This document shows positions 53,410-61,539 of a stretch of DNA of 64,000 bases, piece by piece. The notes beneath the pieces were generated by a model that had not been told where the DNA came from, did no database searches, and saw only the letters and a program-made list of their open reading frames with translations. This DNA comes from Halopseudomonas xiamenensis (GTDB lineage Bacteria > Pseudomonadota > Gammaproteobacteria > Pseudomonadales > Pseudomonadaceae). Position 1 is the stretch's first letter, and the number at the start of each line of letters is the position of its first letter. The translations under genes were made by a program, and so were the position numbers. The stretch spans positions 218,413 to 282,412 of the forward strand of contig NZ_JACLGO010000001.1 of assembly GCF_014219065.1 (NCBI RefSeq), written 5' to 3'.

Positions 53410-55239
53410 ATGTGCGGAATAGTAGGCGCAGTCGCCAAACGCAACATAACCCCCATCCTTATAGAAGGCCTACGCCGCCTCGAATACCGCGGTTATGACT
53501 CCGCCGGCGTAGCGGTCCTGGCCAGCGGCAACGGCATCAAGCGCACCCGAGCAGTTGGCAAGGTAATAGAGCTGGAGAACGCCCTGGCAGCCGAGCCCGT
53601 CCACGGCCACCTGGGCATCGCTCACACCCGCTGGGCCACTCATGGCAAGCCCGCAGAACGCAACGCCCATCCGCACATCTCCGAACGCCTGGCCATCGTG
53701 CACAATGGCATCATTGAGAACCACGGCGCCTTGCGTAAAAAACTGATCGAACTGGGCTACAATTTCACCTCGGAAACCGACACCGAAGTAGTTGCCCACC
53801 TGCTGGCACATCATTACGCCCAAAAGAAAAATCTGCTCTGTGCTTTCCGCTCCACCTTGGCAGAATTGCACGGTGCATACGCCCTCGGCGTGATTCACCA
53901 GGACGAACCCAACACCCTCTACTGTGCCCGCATGGGGAGCCCGCTGGTAATAGGCGAGGGTAGCGAGGAGCGCTTTATTGCCTCCGACCCACTAGCCCTG
54001 CTGCAGGTAACAGACCAGTTCATCTATCTGGAAGAGGGCGACCACGCCCGCCTGACTCTGGAAAGCCGCGAAATCTGGAACCGCCAGAACCAATCAGTGG
54101 AATATCCAGTGCTGCGTTATGAGCATGCGGCGCACAGCCTGGACAAAGGCGAATACCGCCACTATATGCTCAAGGAAATTTACGAGCAGCCCGCCGCCAT
54201 CGCCAATACCCTGGACGGCACCCTGGCGGAAGACCACGTACTGACCGCCATCCTCGGCCCTGAAGCCGAAACCCGCCTGACGGATATCCAGAACATCCAT
54301 ATCGTCGCCTGTGGCACCAGCTACCACGCAGGTTTGGTGGCGCGCTACTGGATCGAGGAGCAGGCCGGTTTGCCATGTCAGGTGGAAGTGGCCAGCGAAT
54401 ATCGATACCGCCAGGTAGCTGTACCCGCCAATACCCTCCTTATTACCATCTCCCAATCAGGCGAGACTGCGGATACCTTGGCAGCTCTGCGTTATTCGAA
54501 AGAGCAGGGCTATCTCGCCAGCTTGGCCATTTGCAACGTGGCCGGTAGCTCATTGGTGCGCGAAGCCGACTGGCGTCTGCTTACCCAGGCCGGACCGGAA
54601 ATCGGTGTGGCCTCAACCAAGGCCTTCACTACCCAATTGGTATCATTACTATGGTTGACCACCGCCCTGGCTCAGGTCAATGGCCGCGCGCCTGAGTTGA
54701 TCAGCGCCAATGTAAGGGCACTGCGTGGTCTGCCTGCTCTGGTGGAGCAAGCCCTGCAACTCAATGGTGAAATTGAAGAACTGTCCGCTACTTTTGCCAA
54801 CAAGCAGCATGCGCTATTCCTTGGTCGGGGGCCTCATTATCCCATCGCGATGGAAGGAGCGCTCAAGCTTAAGGAAATTTCCTATATCCATGCCGAAGCC
54901 TATGCTGCAGGCGAACTCAAGCACGGACCATTGGCGTTGGTTGATGAAGACATGCCTATCGTCAGTGTAGCCCCCAGCGACAGCCTGCTGGAGAAGCTCA
55001 AATCCAACCTGCAGGAAGTCCGCGCCCGTGGCGGCCAGTTGATCAATTTTGCATGCGAAAGGGCAGATCTGGATAATGGCGAAGGCATAACCCACATCAA
55101 ACTGCCCTGGGTATATGAAAGCGTATCGCCCATCATCTACACCTTGCCACTGCAATTACTTAGCTACCATGTGGCGCTGGTAAAAGGTACTGACGTAGAC
55201 AAGCCCAGGAATCTGGCCAAATCGGTTACGGTGGAATAA
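53410..55239 (+). CDS. glmS: Glutamine-fructose-6-phosphate aminotransferase
   Basis: A 609-residue cytoplasmic enzyme making glucosamine-6-phosphate, the first step to UDP-GlcNAc. The N-terminal glutaminase has the catalytic Cys right after Met (MCGIVGAVAKRN) and HTRWATHGKP. Two SIS sugar-isomerase domains follow (ACGTSYHAGLVARYW, SQSGETADTLAALR, EAYAAGELKHGPLALVDE), and the C-terminus KPRNLAKSVTVE is canonical. Placed directly after ops and before MurA/MurB paralogues, it probably supplies amino sugar for the polysaccharide. Whether a second, housekeeping glmS exists lies outside this window. Confidence 0.95.
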   Translation: MCGIVGAVAKRNITPILIEGLRRLEYRGYDSAGVAVLASGNGIKRTRAVGKVIELENALAAEPVHGHLGIAHTRWATHGKPAERNAHPHISERLAIVHNGIIENHGALRKKLIELGYNFTSETDTEVVAHLLAHHYAQKKNLLCAFRSTLAELHGAYALGVIHQDEPNTLYCARMGSPLVIGEGSEERFIASDPLALLQVTDQFIYLEEGDHARLTLESREIWNRQNQSVEYPVLRYEHAAHSLDKGEYRHYMLKEIYEQPAAIANTLDGTLAEDHVLTAILGPEAETRLTDIQNIHIVACGTSYHAGLVARYWIEEQAGLPCQVEVASEYRYRQVAVPANTLLITISQSGETADTLAALRYSKEQGYLASLAICNVAGSSLVREADWRLLTQAGPEIGVASTKAFTTQLVSLLWLTTALAQVNGRAPELISANVRALRGLPALVEQALQLNGEIEELSATFANKQHALFLGRGPHYPIAMEGALKLKEISYIHAEAYAAGELKHGPLALVDEDMPIVSVAPSDSLLEKLKSNLQEVRARGGQLINFACERADLDNGEGITHIKLPWVYESVSPIIYTLPLQLLSYHVALVKGTDVDKPRNLAKSVTVE

Positions 55240-55315
55240 CGTATATCGATGAGTTGAAAGACCAGATTGAAAAAGTACAGAGTAAACAAGATCTACTTCA
55301 TGAGTACCCCAAAGG

Positions 55316-55512
55316 ACAGACTCTACTAGCGCGGTACCGATGAAGTAATAGAAATATTGCAAGTATGCCTGATACGGGTAGACGACTAGCCACTGTTCCA
55401 AAAAGACCACTCGCTCACTATTACTGATGGTCCGCTTAAGGGGCTGGAAGCAATATCCGGCAAGTCGGACGGTGAAGAAAGAGCAGTCATCCTGCAACGC
55501 CAACACAGATGA
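55316..55512 (+). pseudogene. Decayed second rfaH (KOW domain remnant)
   Basis: From GAT at 55339 the frame reads DEVIEILQVCLI, then a TAG at 55387, PLFQKDHSLTITDGPLKGLE, SGKSDGEERAVIL and a stop at 55510-55512. This aligns position by position with DEIIEDLQSRLA...KPLFEVGTQVTITEGPF..KADGEERAIIL of the rfaH at 52617. Weak similarity extends upstream to about 55316. The following AACGTCGGCGTTAAAA and CCCTCAAGAA also match the sequence just after rfaH (53166-53214). It is a pseudogene of an rfaH duplicate or close paralogue with its 3' flank. Confidence 0.8.
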
Positions 55513-55774
55513 AATAGCCCCAAGCGTCGAGCCTCTGAGGGCGTCGGGCTGAAACATAACCAAAACCTGCGGTTACATAATTGCCAGAGGCTAGAACGTC
55601 GGCGTTAAAATCAGTCAGCTAACGCCCTCAAGAACTAAAGTGAGGCCTGATACCCCCTTGTCCTTAAGCCGAAGATGGAAATCGAAGAAGGCATGGCGCA
55701 GCTTGTAGGTTGCTAAAAACCATTACAAAGTGTTGTGCGGGTTTACCAAATAGTCGAAGGGGTGAGTTAAGTAG
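55513..55774. other. Degenerate flank of the rfaH remnant, upstream of the flippase
   Basis: The sequence continues the similarity to the rfaH-glmS leader as far as about 55640 and then shows nothing recognisable. No intact ops core was found here. A clear drop in GC begins near its right end and marks the entry to the exchangeable sugar-gene block. Confidence 0.5.
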
Positions 55775-57070
55775 ATGTTTAAAAGAATGTTCAAAGGTGA
55801 CGCCGGTAACGTGTTTAAGGGTATGTTGACCCTCTTGGTGGGGGCAAGCTTTGCACGGGTAGTAGGCTTGCTAAGCATCCCGATATTGACAAGGATCTAC
55901 TCCCCAGAAGATTTTGGCGTGCTGGCACTATATGCCGCGTTTATCGTCGTACTGGTTCCGGTCATGACCTTGCGCTATGTTCAGGCGATTCCTCTGCCGA
56001 AAACAGATATCATGGCGTTTAATCTGTTTTCGGTCTGCTTAAAACTCATAGGCTTTTTTTCAATCGTTCTTATCTTAGTGTTGGCTGTATGGGCTGAGCC
56101 TATTTTAGGTTGGTTTGACATGGGAGCTTTGTTGCCATGGTGGTGGCTGATTGTTATAGGCGTAATAGGCGCAGCCTTGTACGAGTTGTTTAGCTTATGG
56201 GCGACCCGTAAGAAAGACTATAAGGTCATTGCGAAGACACAGTTTTCACAGTCGCTAATTGGCAATATCGCTAAAATAGGGTTCGGTCTGTTAGAGCTAA
56301 AGCCATTTGGGTTGATTGCCGGTCAGTTTTTAAGCCAAAGTGCAGGTATTACCGGCTTTATCAAGGCTGCAAGCCAAGATTTCAAGACCTATCTTCCGGG
56401 GATAAAAAAAAGCAAAGAAAGACTCGTTGTGAAATATTATCAAGATTTTGTCTGGTATCGCCTTCCGTCGCAGTTCTTAATGGTTCTTTCGGTGCAAGCG
56501 CCAGTCATGATGATAGCGGTTTTGTATACCTCCGAGCAAGTTGGGCAGTTTGGCTTGGCTAAAATGGCTTTGATGGTGCCAGCTGGGTTGATAGGCGCGG
56601 CTATCTCTAACGCGTATTATGCTGAGGTTGCGTCAATAGGGAAGAGGGATTATGGGAAAATAAAAAAAATAACTTGGGCGGTTCAGAAGAAGGTGCTTGT
56701 TATTGCTGCAGCGCCTCTTTTAATTTTTTCGGTTTTCTCGCCGGCATTGTTTTCCTTGATCTTTGGAGATGAGTGGGTTGTTGCGGGCCAGTATGCACGC
56801 GTCCTAACTCCCTATATAATTTTAATGCTTGTTTCTACGCCGTTAGTGCAAGTCTTAAATATTGTTGGTTCTCAACGAGTGTTTTTGGTTATTAATGTCG
56901 CGCGCGTACTGATGCTTGGGGCCCTCTTTGGGCTAGCTAAAGTATTCGAGATGACTGCGTTTGAGTTTGTTGTTTGGTTTTCCTTTGTTTCAGTTGGTTA
57001 TTCGGTTTTCCAGATGGCTATGGTTGTGCTCTATGTTAATCGGGCTGCTCAGGCCGTGCAGGATATGTGA
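55775..57070 (+). CDS. wzx: Wzx-like polysaccharide flippase
   Basis: A 431-residue membrane protein with about twelve helices, starting FKGMLTLLVGASFARVVGLLSIPILTRIYSPEDFGVLALY, split here as FKGMLTLLVGASFARVVG and IPILTRIYSPEDFGVLALY, a form typical of O-antigen/teichoic acid flippases of the MOP superfamily. A charged loop lies in the middle (PGIKKSKERLVVKYYQDF). It should move lipid-linked repeat units across the inner membrane for a Wzy-dependent polymerase. It is the first AT-rich gene of the cluster, 535 bases after glmS. Confidence 0.88.
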   Translation: MFKRMFKGDAGNVFKGMLTLLVGASFARVVGLLSIPILTRIYSPEDFGVLALYAAFIVVLVPVMTLRYVQAIPLPKTDIMAFNLFSVCLKLIGFFSIVLILVLAVWAEPILGWFDMGALLPWWWLIVIGVIGAALYELFSLWATRKKDYKVIAKTQFSQSLIGNIAKIGFGLLELKPFGLIAGQFLSQSAGITGFIKAASQDFKTYLPGIKKSKERLVVKYYQDFVWYRLPSQFLMVLSVQAPVMMIAVLYTSEQVGQFGLAKMALMVPAGLIGAAISNAYYAEVASIGKRDYGKIKKITWAVQKKVLVIAAAPLLIFSVFSPALFSLIFGDEWVVAGQYARVLTPYIILMLVSTPLVQVLNIVGSQRVFLVINVARVLMLGALFGLAKVFEMTAFEFVVWFSFVSVGYSVFQMAMVVLYVNRAAQAVQDM

Positions 57071-57112
57071 GGTTTGATGATGAGTAAGTATTACAAGTAT
57101 TTAAGTTGTATC

Positions 57113-57218
57113 CTTGGGCAATAACTGCATTATGGGTGCTAATGTAGTGGCAACCAAATATGTTCCGGGTGGGGCAGTATGTGTGGGTGTTCCTGGCAAA
57201 GTCATTGAAAGGAAGTGA
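57113..57218 (+). pseudogene. C-terminal remnant of a left-handed beta-helix acyltransferase
   Basis: One frame reads GNNCIMGANVVATKYVPGGA and then VCVGVPGKVIERK, ending in TGA at 57216-57218. This is the typical hexapeptide-repeat end of serine acetyltransferase-like enzymes. Upstream, CIL is found in another frame and no start exists, so only the last 36 or so codons remain. The next gene uses the ribosome site inside this remnant and starts one base after its stop. Confidence 0.75.
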
Positions 57219-57219
57219 A

Positions 57220-58185
57220 ATGGGTTATATTGATAAGCTTGCTAAACTAAAAGAGATTTTATATAGATATCGATATTCTCGAGCCAGGAAGCGTATTTTA
57301 CAGGAGGAGGTGTCGGACTATAAAAGCTTCTTTAAGAGGGAGCTGGATAGGAGGTTTGAGTATACGAGGATAAAGGGTAGGGCTCTGCTTGGTTATGATG
57401 TGAATCTTGATAATCCTAAGACATTTAATGAGAAGCTTATACATAGAAGACTTTTCTCTCGAGACAGTGTTTGGCCCATAGTGACTGATAAAATATTGGC
57501 TCGTACTTGGGTTGCGCCTATGGCGAATGAAGCACAGCTTAAATTAATCCCCGCCGTCAGTTTTTATGATATTGATAGTTTTGATTTCTCTGGTTTGGAA
57601 CTGCCTGTTGTTGTGAAGGCCAATTGGGCGTCTGGGCTAAATATATTTATCAGAGATTTAGCGGACATTTCGATAATAAAGGAAAGGTTAAAAATTTGGC
57701 GAGATTCTCCGTATAAAATGGAGTCTTTAATATGGGCGGCTCACGAAATCAAACGAGGTTTTTTGGTAGAAAAAATGCTGGTTGAAGAAGATGGCAAGGT
57801 TCCGGCTGATTATAAGTTCTTCGTTTTTCATGGGAAAGTATCTATGATACAGGTTGATCTAGATAGGTTCTCTGGACACACCCGAGGAGCCTTTTCGAGG
57901 AGTGGGGATAGGCTTCCTTACAACTTTTCCGCTTATAAAGCGGCGCCTGAAGAAGCATCTATACCGAAAGCCACTCTTGATAAGCTGATTCCAGTAGCAG
58001 AAAAAATAGGAGCTAAGTTTGATTTTGCAAGAGTTGACTTGTATCTCCATGGAGGGGATGTGTTTTTTGGCGAAATAACACAAACTCCAAGCGCAGGGTT
58101 TGGGCGTTTTAGCGATAAATGCTTTGATGAGTACTTGGGTGGACTTTGGCAATATACTGCTTCAACAGAGGTTAAAAATGTTTGA
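57220..58185 (+). CDS. TupA-like ATP-grasp protein
   Basis: A 321-residue protein of the TupA-type ATP-grasp family. Family blocks are NPKTFNEKLIHRRLFSRDSVWPIVTDKILAR, given here as NPKTFNEKLIHRRLF and VTDKILAR, then VVVKANWASGLN (nucleotide-binding strand), VPADYKFFVFHGKVSMIQVD, and FDFARVDLYLHGGDVFFGEITQTPSAGF (metal and ATP contacts), given here as FDFARVDLYL and FFGEITQTPSAGF. TupA of Bacillus helps make teichuronopeptide, and the fold usually forms amide bonds. The ATG at 57220 has AAGGA 6 bases upstream. It overlaps the murA paralogue by 8 bases, which suggests a joint role in building an amino-acyl sugar. Confidence 0.82.
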   Translation: MGYIDKLAKLKEILYRYRYSRARKRILQEEVSDYKSFFKRELDRRFEYTRIKGRALLGYDVNLDNPKTFNEKLIHRRLFSRDSVWPIVTDKILARTWVAPMANEAQLKLIPAVSFYDIDSFDFSGLELPVVVKANWASGLNIFIRDLADISIIKERLKIWRDSPYKMESLIWAAHEIKRGFLVEKMLVEEDGKVPADYKFFVFHGKVSMIQVDLDRFSGHTRGAFSRSGDRLPYNFSAYKAAPEEASIPKATLDKLIPVAEKIGAKFDFARVDLYLHGGDVFFGEITQTPSAGFGRFSDKCFDEYLGGLWQYTASTEVKNV

Positions 58186-59446
58186 TGAAATGAGAGAAAC
58201 ACTCCGTCTCAGCGGGCCGCAAAAGCTGTCAGGTGAAGTAAATTTGGCTGGAGCAAAAAATTCCGCGCTCCGCTTGCTGGCTGCCAGTATATTGACAAGT
58301 GATCAAATTATACTAAAAAACTACCCCTCCCAATTGTCAGATGCGCAAATACATGTTGATATGCTTCACGCTCTTGGGAAAAAGACGGTTTTGTTATCTG
58401 GTGATGAAATATGTATAACTGAGTCGGAGGGGTTAAAAACACAGCTCCAATGGGAGGGGCGCTCGATTCGAAATACTCTTCTTATTCTAGGAGCGCTTAC
58501 AGCTCGTTATGGTCAAGGAAGTGTTCCTTTGCCTGGCGGTTGCAAGCTGGGAGAGAGAAAGTATGATTTGCACGTGATGCTGTTGGAAAGAATGGGAGCG
58601 AAGGTATGGGAAGAAGGGGACTACCTGTATGCTGAGGCTACTGATGGATTGATTGGAGCTGACATTTATCTGCCACTGCGATCTACAGGCGCAACTGAAA
58701 ATGCTATTTTGGCTGGAACTCTTGCTAAAGGCATTTCACGTATTTGGAATCCGCATATTCGTCCTGAGATTTTGGATCTTATTGCGCTATTAAAAAGCAT
58801 GGGCGCAAAAATACAAGTTTTTGGGCAGGAGCATATTGAGATTACTGGAGTAGAAGGGCTGCATGGTGCGGAACATCAGGTTATTGCAGACAATATGGAA
58901 GCAATCACTTGGTTGGCCGCTGCTTCAATCACTAACGGTGATATTGAAATCAATGCATTTCCATACAGGGATCTCGAGGTAGTACTAGCTCATTTGCGCT
59001 CGGCAGGGGCGCGGCTGTATCAAGGAGATGATTCGCTGATTGTATGTGGTGGCGATTGTTACCCAATAGAGATTAGCACAGGACCGCATCCAGGCATTAA
59101 CTCTGACGTACAGCCCATTCTTGCTGCATGGGCGGCGCGGGCGCGGGGAGAGTCTAAAATTATCGATCTGCGCTTTCCCGGTCGCTATGCTTATGCTGAA
59201 GAAATGGCACGTATGGGGGTTAAGTATGAGGTCGTCGGCGACATGTTAAAGATACAAGGTAAGGGTGGAGGGTTACATGGTGCAGAGGTGCGCGCGTTGG
59301 ATTTAAGAGCTGGTGCAGCGCTGGCTCTTTGTGGTCTTATGGCAGAAGGAGAGACGATTATCCATGATGCTTGGCAAATAAGTCGTGGATATGTGAACTT
59401 TGCTGAGAAGCTAAAATCACTAGGTGCGATTGTATCTTATGAATAG
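58178..59446 (+). CDS. MurA paralogue, UDP-GlcNAc enolpyruvyl transferase
   Basis: A 422-residue EPT-fold enzyme. MurA adds enolpyruvate from PEP to UDP-GlcNAc. Catalytic positions are kept: LAGAKNSALR (Lys/Asn pair at about 22-23), LPGGCKLGERKYD (the PEP-reactive Cys and the Arg five residues later), TGPHPGINSDVQ (the Asp), DLRAGAAL and SRGYV (Arg). It is diverged from housekeeping MurA in several loops (KIIDLRFPGRY). The start at 58178 has AGAGG 6 bases upstream and overlaps tupA by 8. It overlaps murB by 8. Location in a sugar cluster points to polysaccharide precursor synthesis rather than wall synthesis. Confidence 0.87.
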   Translation: MFDEMRETLRLSGPQKLSGEVNLAGAKNSALRLLAASILTSDQIILKNYPSQLSDAQIHVDMLHALGKKTVLLSGDEICITESEGLKTQLQWEGRSIRNTLLILGALTARYGQGSVPLPGGCKLGERKYDLHVMLLERMGAKVWEEGDYLYAEATDGLIGADIYLPLRSTGATENAILAGTLAKGISRIWNPHIRPEILDLIALLKSMGAKIQVFGQEHIEITGVEGLHGAEHQVIADNMEAITWLAAASITNGDIEINAFPYRDLEVVLAHLRSAGARLYQGDDSLIVCGGDCYPIEISTGPHPGINSDVQPILAAWAARARGESKIIDLRFPGRYAYAEEMARMGVKYEVVGDMLKIQGKGGGLHGAEVRALDLRAGAALALCGLMAEGETIIHDAWQISRGYVNFAEKLKSLGAIVSYE

Positions 59447-60431
59447 TGTGCCTCATCAAACTCTACCAAAACATGTCATTGCAAGAGAGCTAAAACAGCT
59501 TCTTGTTGGACGTGTTGATATAGATGTCCCTTTAGATAAAATTAGTCGATGGCGAATTGGCGGTATCGCAGATATCATCGTCCAGCCACGCTCTATCGAA
59601 GACGTTGCTACGCTACGACGATGGTTGCACGAAAGAGAGATGCACCACGTCCTGATCGGCGAGACAAGTAATTTACTATTTTCTGATAAAGGTGTTCGCT
59701 CAATTTGCATAAAGATGGGAAGCCTGTTTTCAGAGATAGATATTCAAGACAATATAGTCACCGCTGAAGCAGGTGTTTGGGTGCCTAAACTGGCCCGAGC
59801 GGCAATGAAATCAGGGCTTACAGGGTTGGAACATACCTGTGGCATCCCTGGTACTTTTGGAGGTTTAATTTACATGAATGGAGGAAGCCTTCGACAAGGT
59901 GTTGGTAGTGTCGTTACCACAGTTACAAGTATCGATAGTCGTGGGGAGATTGTTAAGCGAACGTTCGATAAGTGTGATTTTTCTTATAGATCATCAATAT
60001 ATCAAAAAGAAGATGAGATTGTTGTTTCAGCTTCCATGGGCTTGAGTAAAGCTAGTGGGGGTGTGCAAGAAGTTAGGGCGGCTATGTTAGAAATATTGTC
60101 TTCTCGACGTAAAAAATTTCCAAGAAAAGAGCCGAACTGCGGCTCTGTATTTATAAGCAATCCTTTAATGTATGAAAAATATGGCGCGCCGGGAAAAGTA
60201 ATAGAGGACTCAGGGTATAAGGGATTAGAAGTGGGGCGAGCTAAGGTTTCAGATTTGCACGCAAACTTTATAGTTAATCTAGGCGGGGCAAAGGCTGTTG
60301 ATGTCATGCGTATAATTAAAAAGGTGAGGAGCGGAGTAGAAAATACTACTGGCTACCGTATGGATATTGAAGCTCGATATGTTGACAGCGTGAATGGGAT
60401 TATACCCTTAGAGAAAGCGATAGAAACATGA
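59439..60431 (+). CDS. MurB paralogue, UDP-N-acetylenolpyruvylglucosamine reductase
   Basis: A 330-residue FAD enzyme that reduces the enolpyruvyl group to lactyl, giving UDP-MurNAc. The FAD segment is IGETSNLLFSDKG, then TCGIPGTFGGLIYMNGGS and the active-site Arg in FSYRSSIYQ. CGSVFISNP holds the catalytic Ser, and MDIEARYV the conserved Glu. The insert pattern is that of type II MurB. The start at 59439 (ATGAATAG) overlaps the murA stop by 8 bases, and its own stop overlaps the GT2 start by 4. All residues needed for catalysis appear present, so murA-murB should form a working UDP-MurNAc pair. Confidence 0.87.
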   Translation: MNSVPHQTLPKHVIARELKQLLVGRVDIDVPLDKISRWRIGGIADIIVQPRSIEDVATLRRWLHEREMHHVLIGETSNLLFSDKGVRSICIKMGSLFSEIDIQDNIVTAEAGVWVPKLARAAMKSGLTGLEHTCGIPGTFGGLIYMNGGSLRQGVGSVVTTVTSIDSRGEIVKRTFDKCDFSYRSSIYQKEDEIVVSASMGLSKASGGVQEVRAAMLEILSSRRKKFPRKEPNCGSVFISNPLMYEKYGAPGKVIEDSGYKGLEVGRAKVSDLHANFIVNLGGAKAVDVMRIIKKVRSGVENTTGYRMDIEARYVDSVNGIIPLEKAIET

Positions 60432-61324
60432 TGTATAAGAATGATGAGTGTGTAATGGTTTCTATTGTATGTGCATGGTTTAATCGAAGTAAGTACATAA
60501 GGAGTTCGATTGACAGTCTGCTGGAACAGAACTTCAGCTCATTCGAGATAATAGTTGTAAATGATGGTAGCTCTGATCCGAATGTGAGAGCTGTTCTTGA
60601 TTCTTATAGCGATGTACGTATGAAGGTTATTCATCAAGAGAATGCGGGCTTTACAGCGGCTATCACTACCGGAATTAACGCTGCTCGAGGGAGGTATGTC
60701 GCAATTCATGGCGCAGGAGATAAGGCAGAAAAAAATAAAATAAGAAAGCAATTTGAGTATCTAGAAGCAAATGGAAAAGTGGTGGCTCTTGGTTGTTCTC
60801 ATTATCTATGTAGGGATTCAGGAGAGCGATTTAGCTCGGACTATGATGTTGTTGAAGATCTTACAAAAGATATACTAAAAAAAAGAGTGCCATTTACGCA
60901 CGGAACGGTCATGTATCGTACGAGTGCACTTAGAGATGCTGGTGGATACGATCAGCGGTTTAAGTATAGTCAGGACTGGGAGTTGTACTGGAGAATTATC
61001 GAGTTGGGGGCTATACATGCTCTGAAAGAGCGCTTATATGATAAACATGTTTTTGAAGATGGCGCATCTCATTCGCCCAAAAAGAAATTTGTCCAATATG
61101 AATACTCAAATAAAGCAAGAGAAAAAGCACAGCGCGAGATCCATTGGCTCAAAAGAAATAGGTTTTTTCTGTATATTGGTATCGCAATTTCCATGTTAAA
61201 AGCTTCTCTTGAGAGAAAAGATTTCAAGCTCGCAAGACTGTGGCTGCTAGAAATGTTCTATATCTGCGTGGGGAATACTCATAGAAGAGTTGATAGAGAG
61301 CTATTTTGGGTTTGTAAAAAATAA
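60428..61324 (+). CDS. Family 2 glycosyltransferase
   Basis: A 298-residue GT-A enzyme with VSIVCAWFNRSKYIRSSIDS at the start, EIIVVNDGSSD (about 40-50), a GAGDK segment where GT2 enzymes have the DXD-type metal site (about 96-100), and FTHGTVMYR and YSQDWELYWRI as the probable acceptor and catalytic-base region. The C-terminal tail is basic and hydrophobic and may touch the membrane. It overlaps murB by ATGA, so it probably transfers a sugar made by that pathway; donor and acceptor cannot be read from sequence. Confidence 0.87.
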   Translation: MMYKNDECVMVSIVCAWFNRSKYIRSSIDSLLEQNFSSFEIIVVNDGSSDPNVRAVLDSYSDVRMKVIHQENAGFTAAITTGINAARGRYVAIHGAGDKAEKNKIRKQFEYLEANGKVVALGCSHYLCRDSGERFSSDYDVVEDLTKDILKKRVPFTHGTVMYRTSALRDAGGYDQRFKYSQDWELYWRIIELGAIHALKERLYDKHVFEDGASHSPKKKFVQYEYSNKAREKAQREIHWLKRNRFFLYIGIAISMLKASLERKDFKLARLWLLEMFYICVGNTHRRVDRELFWVCKK

Positions 61325-61539
61325 TTTACTTTTATGTTTTTAATGCTGAGTTCTAGATTAAAATTTGTCTGTTTTATTGGTGAATAGCCTGTTGTATTGT
61401 TCACCCTTCTTGAAGGGGTGAAGACGCTATTTATTATATGAATTCTGGGTCGCGCTACTGATTGGTTGTCTCTCTTGTATCGGAGTGGTAGATGTGCATG
61501 TGAGTATGTTTTTGCTGACAAGTTTCTGGGGTGGGCTAT

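Noticed and set aside
55240..55774. A second ops site before the flippase gene
   Set aside because: Only broken resemblance to the glmS leader is present, and no GGCGGTAG core could be found.
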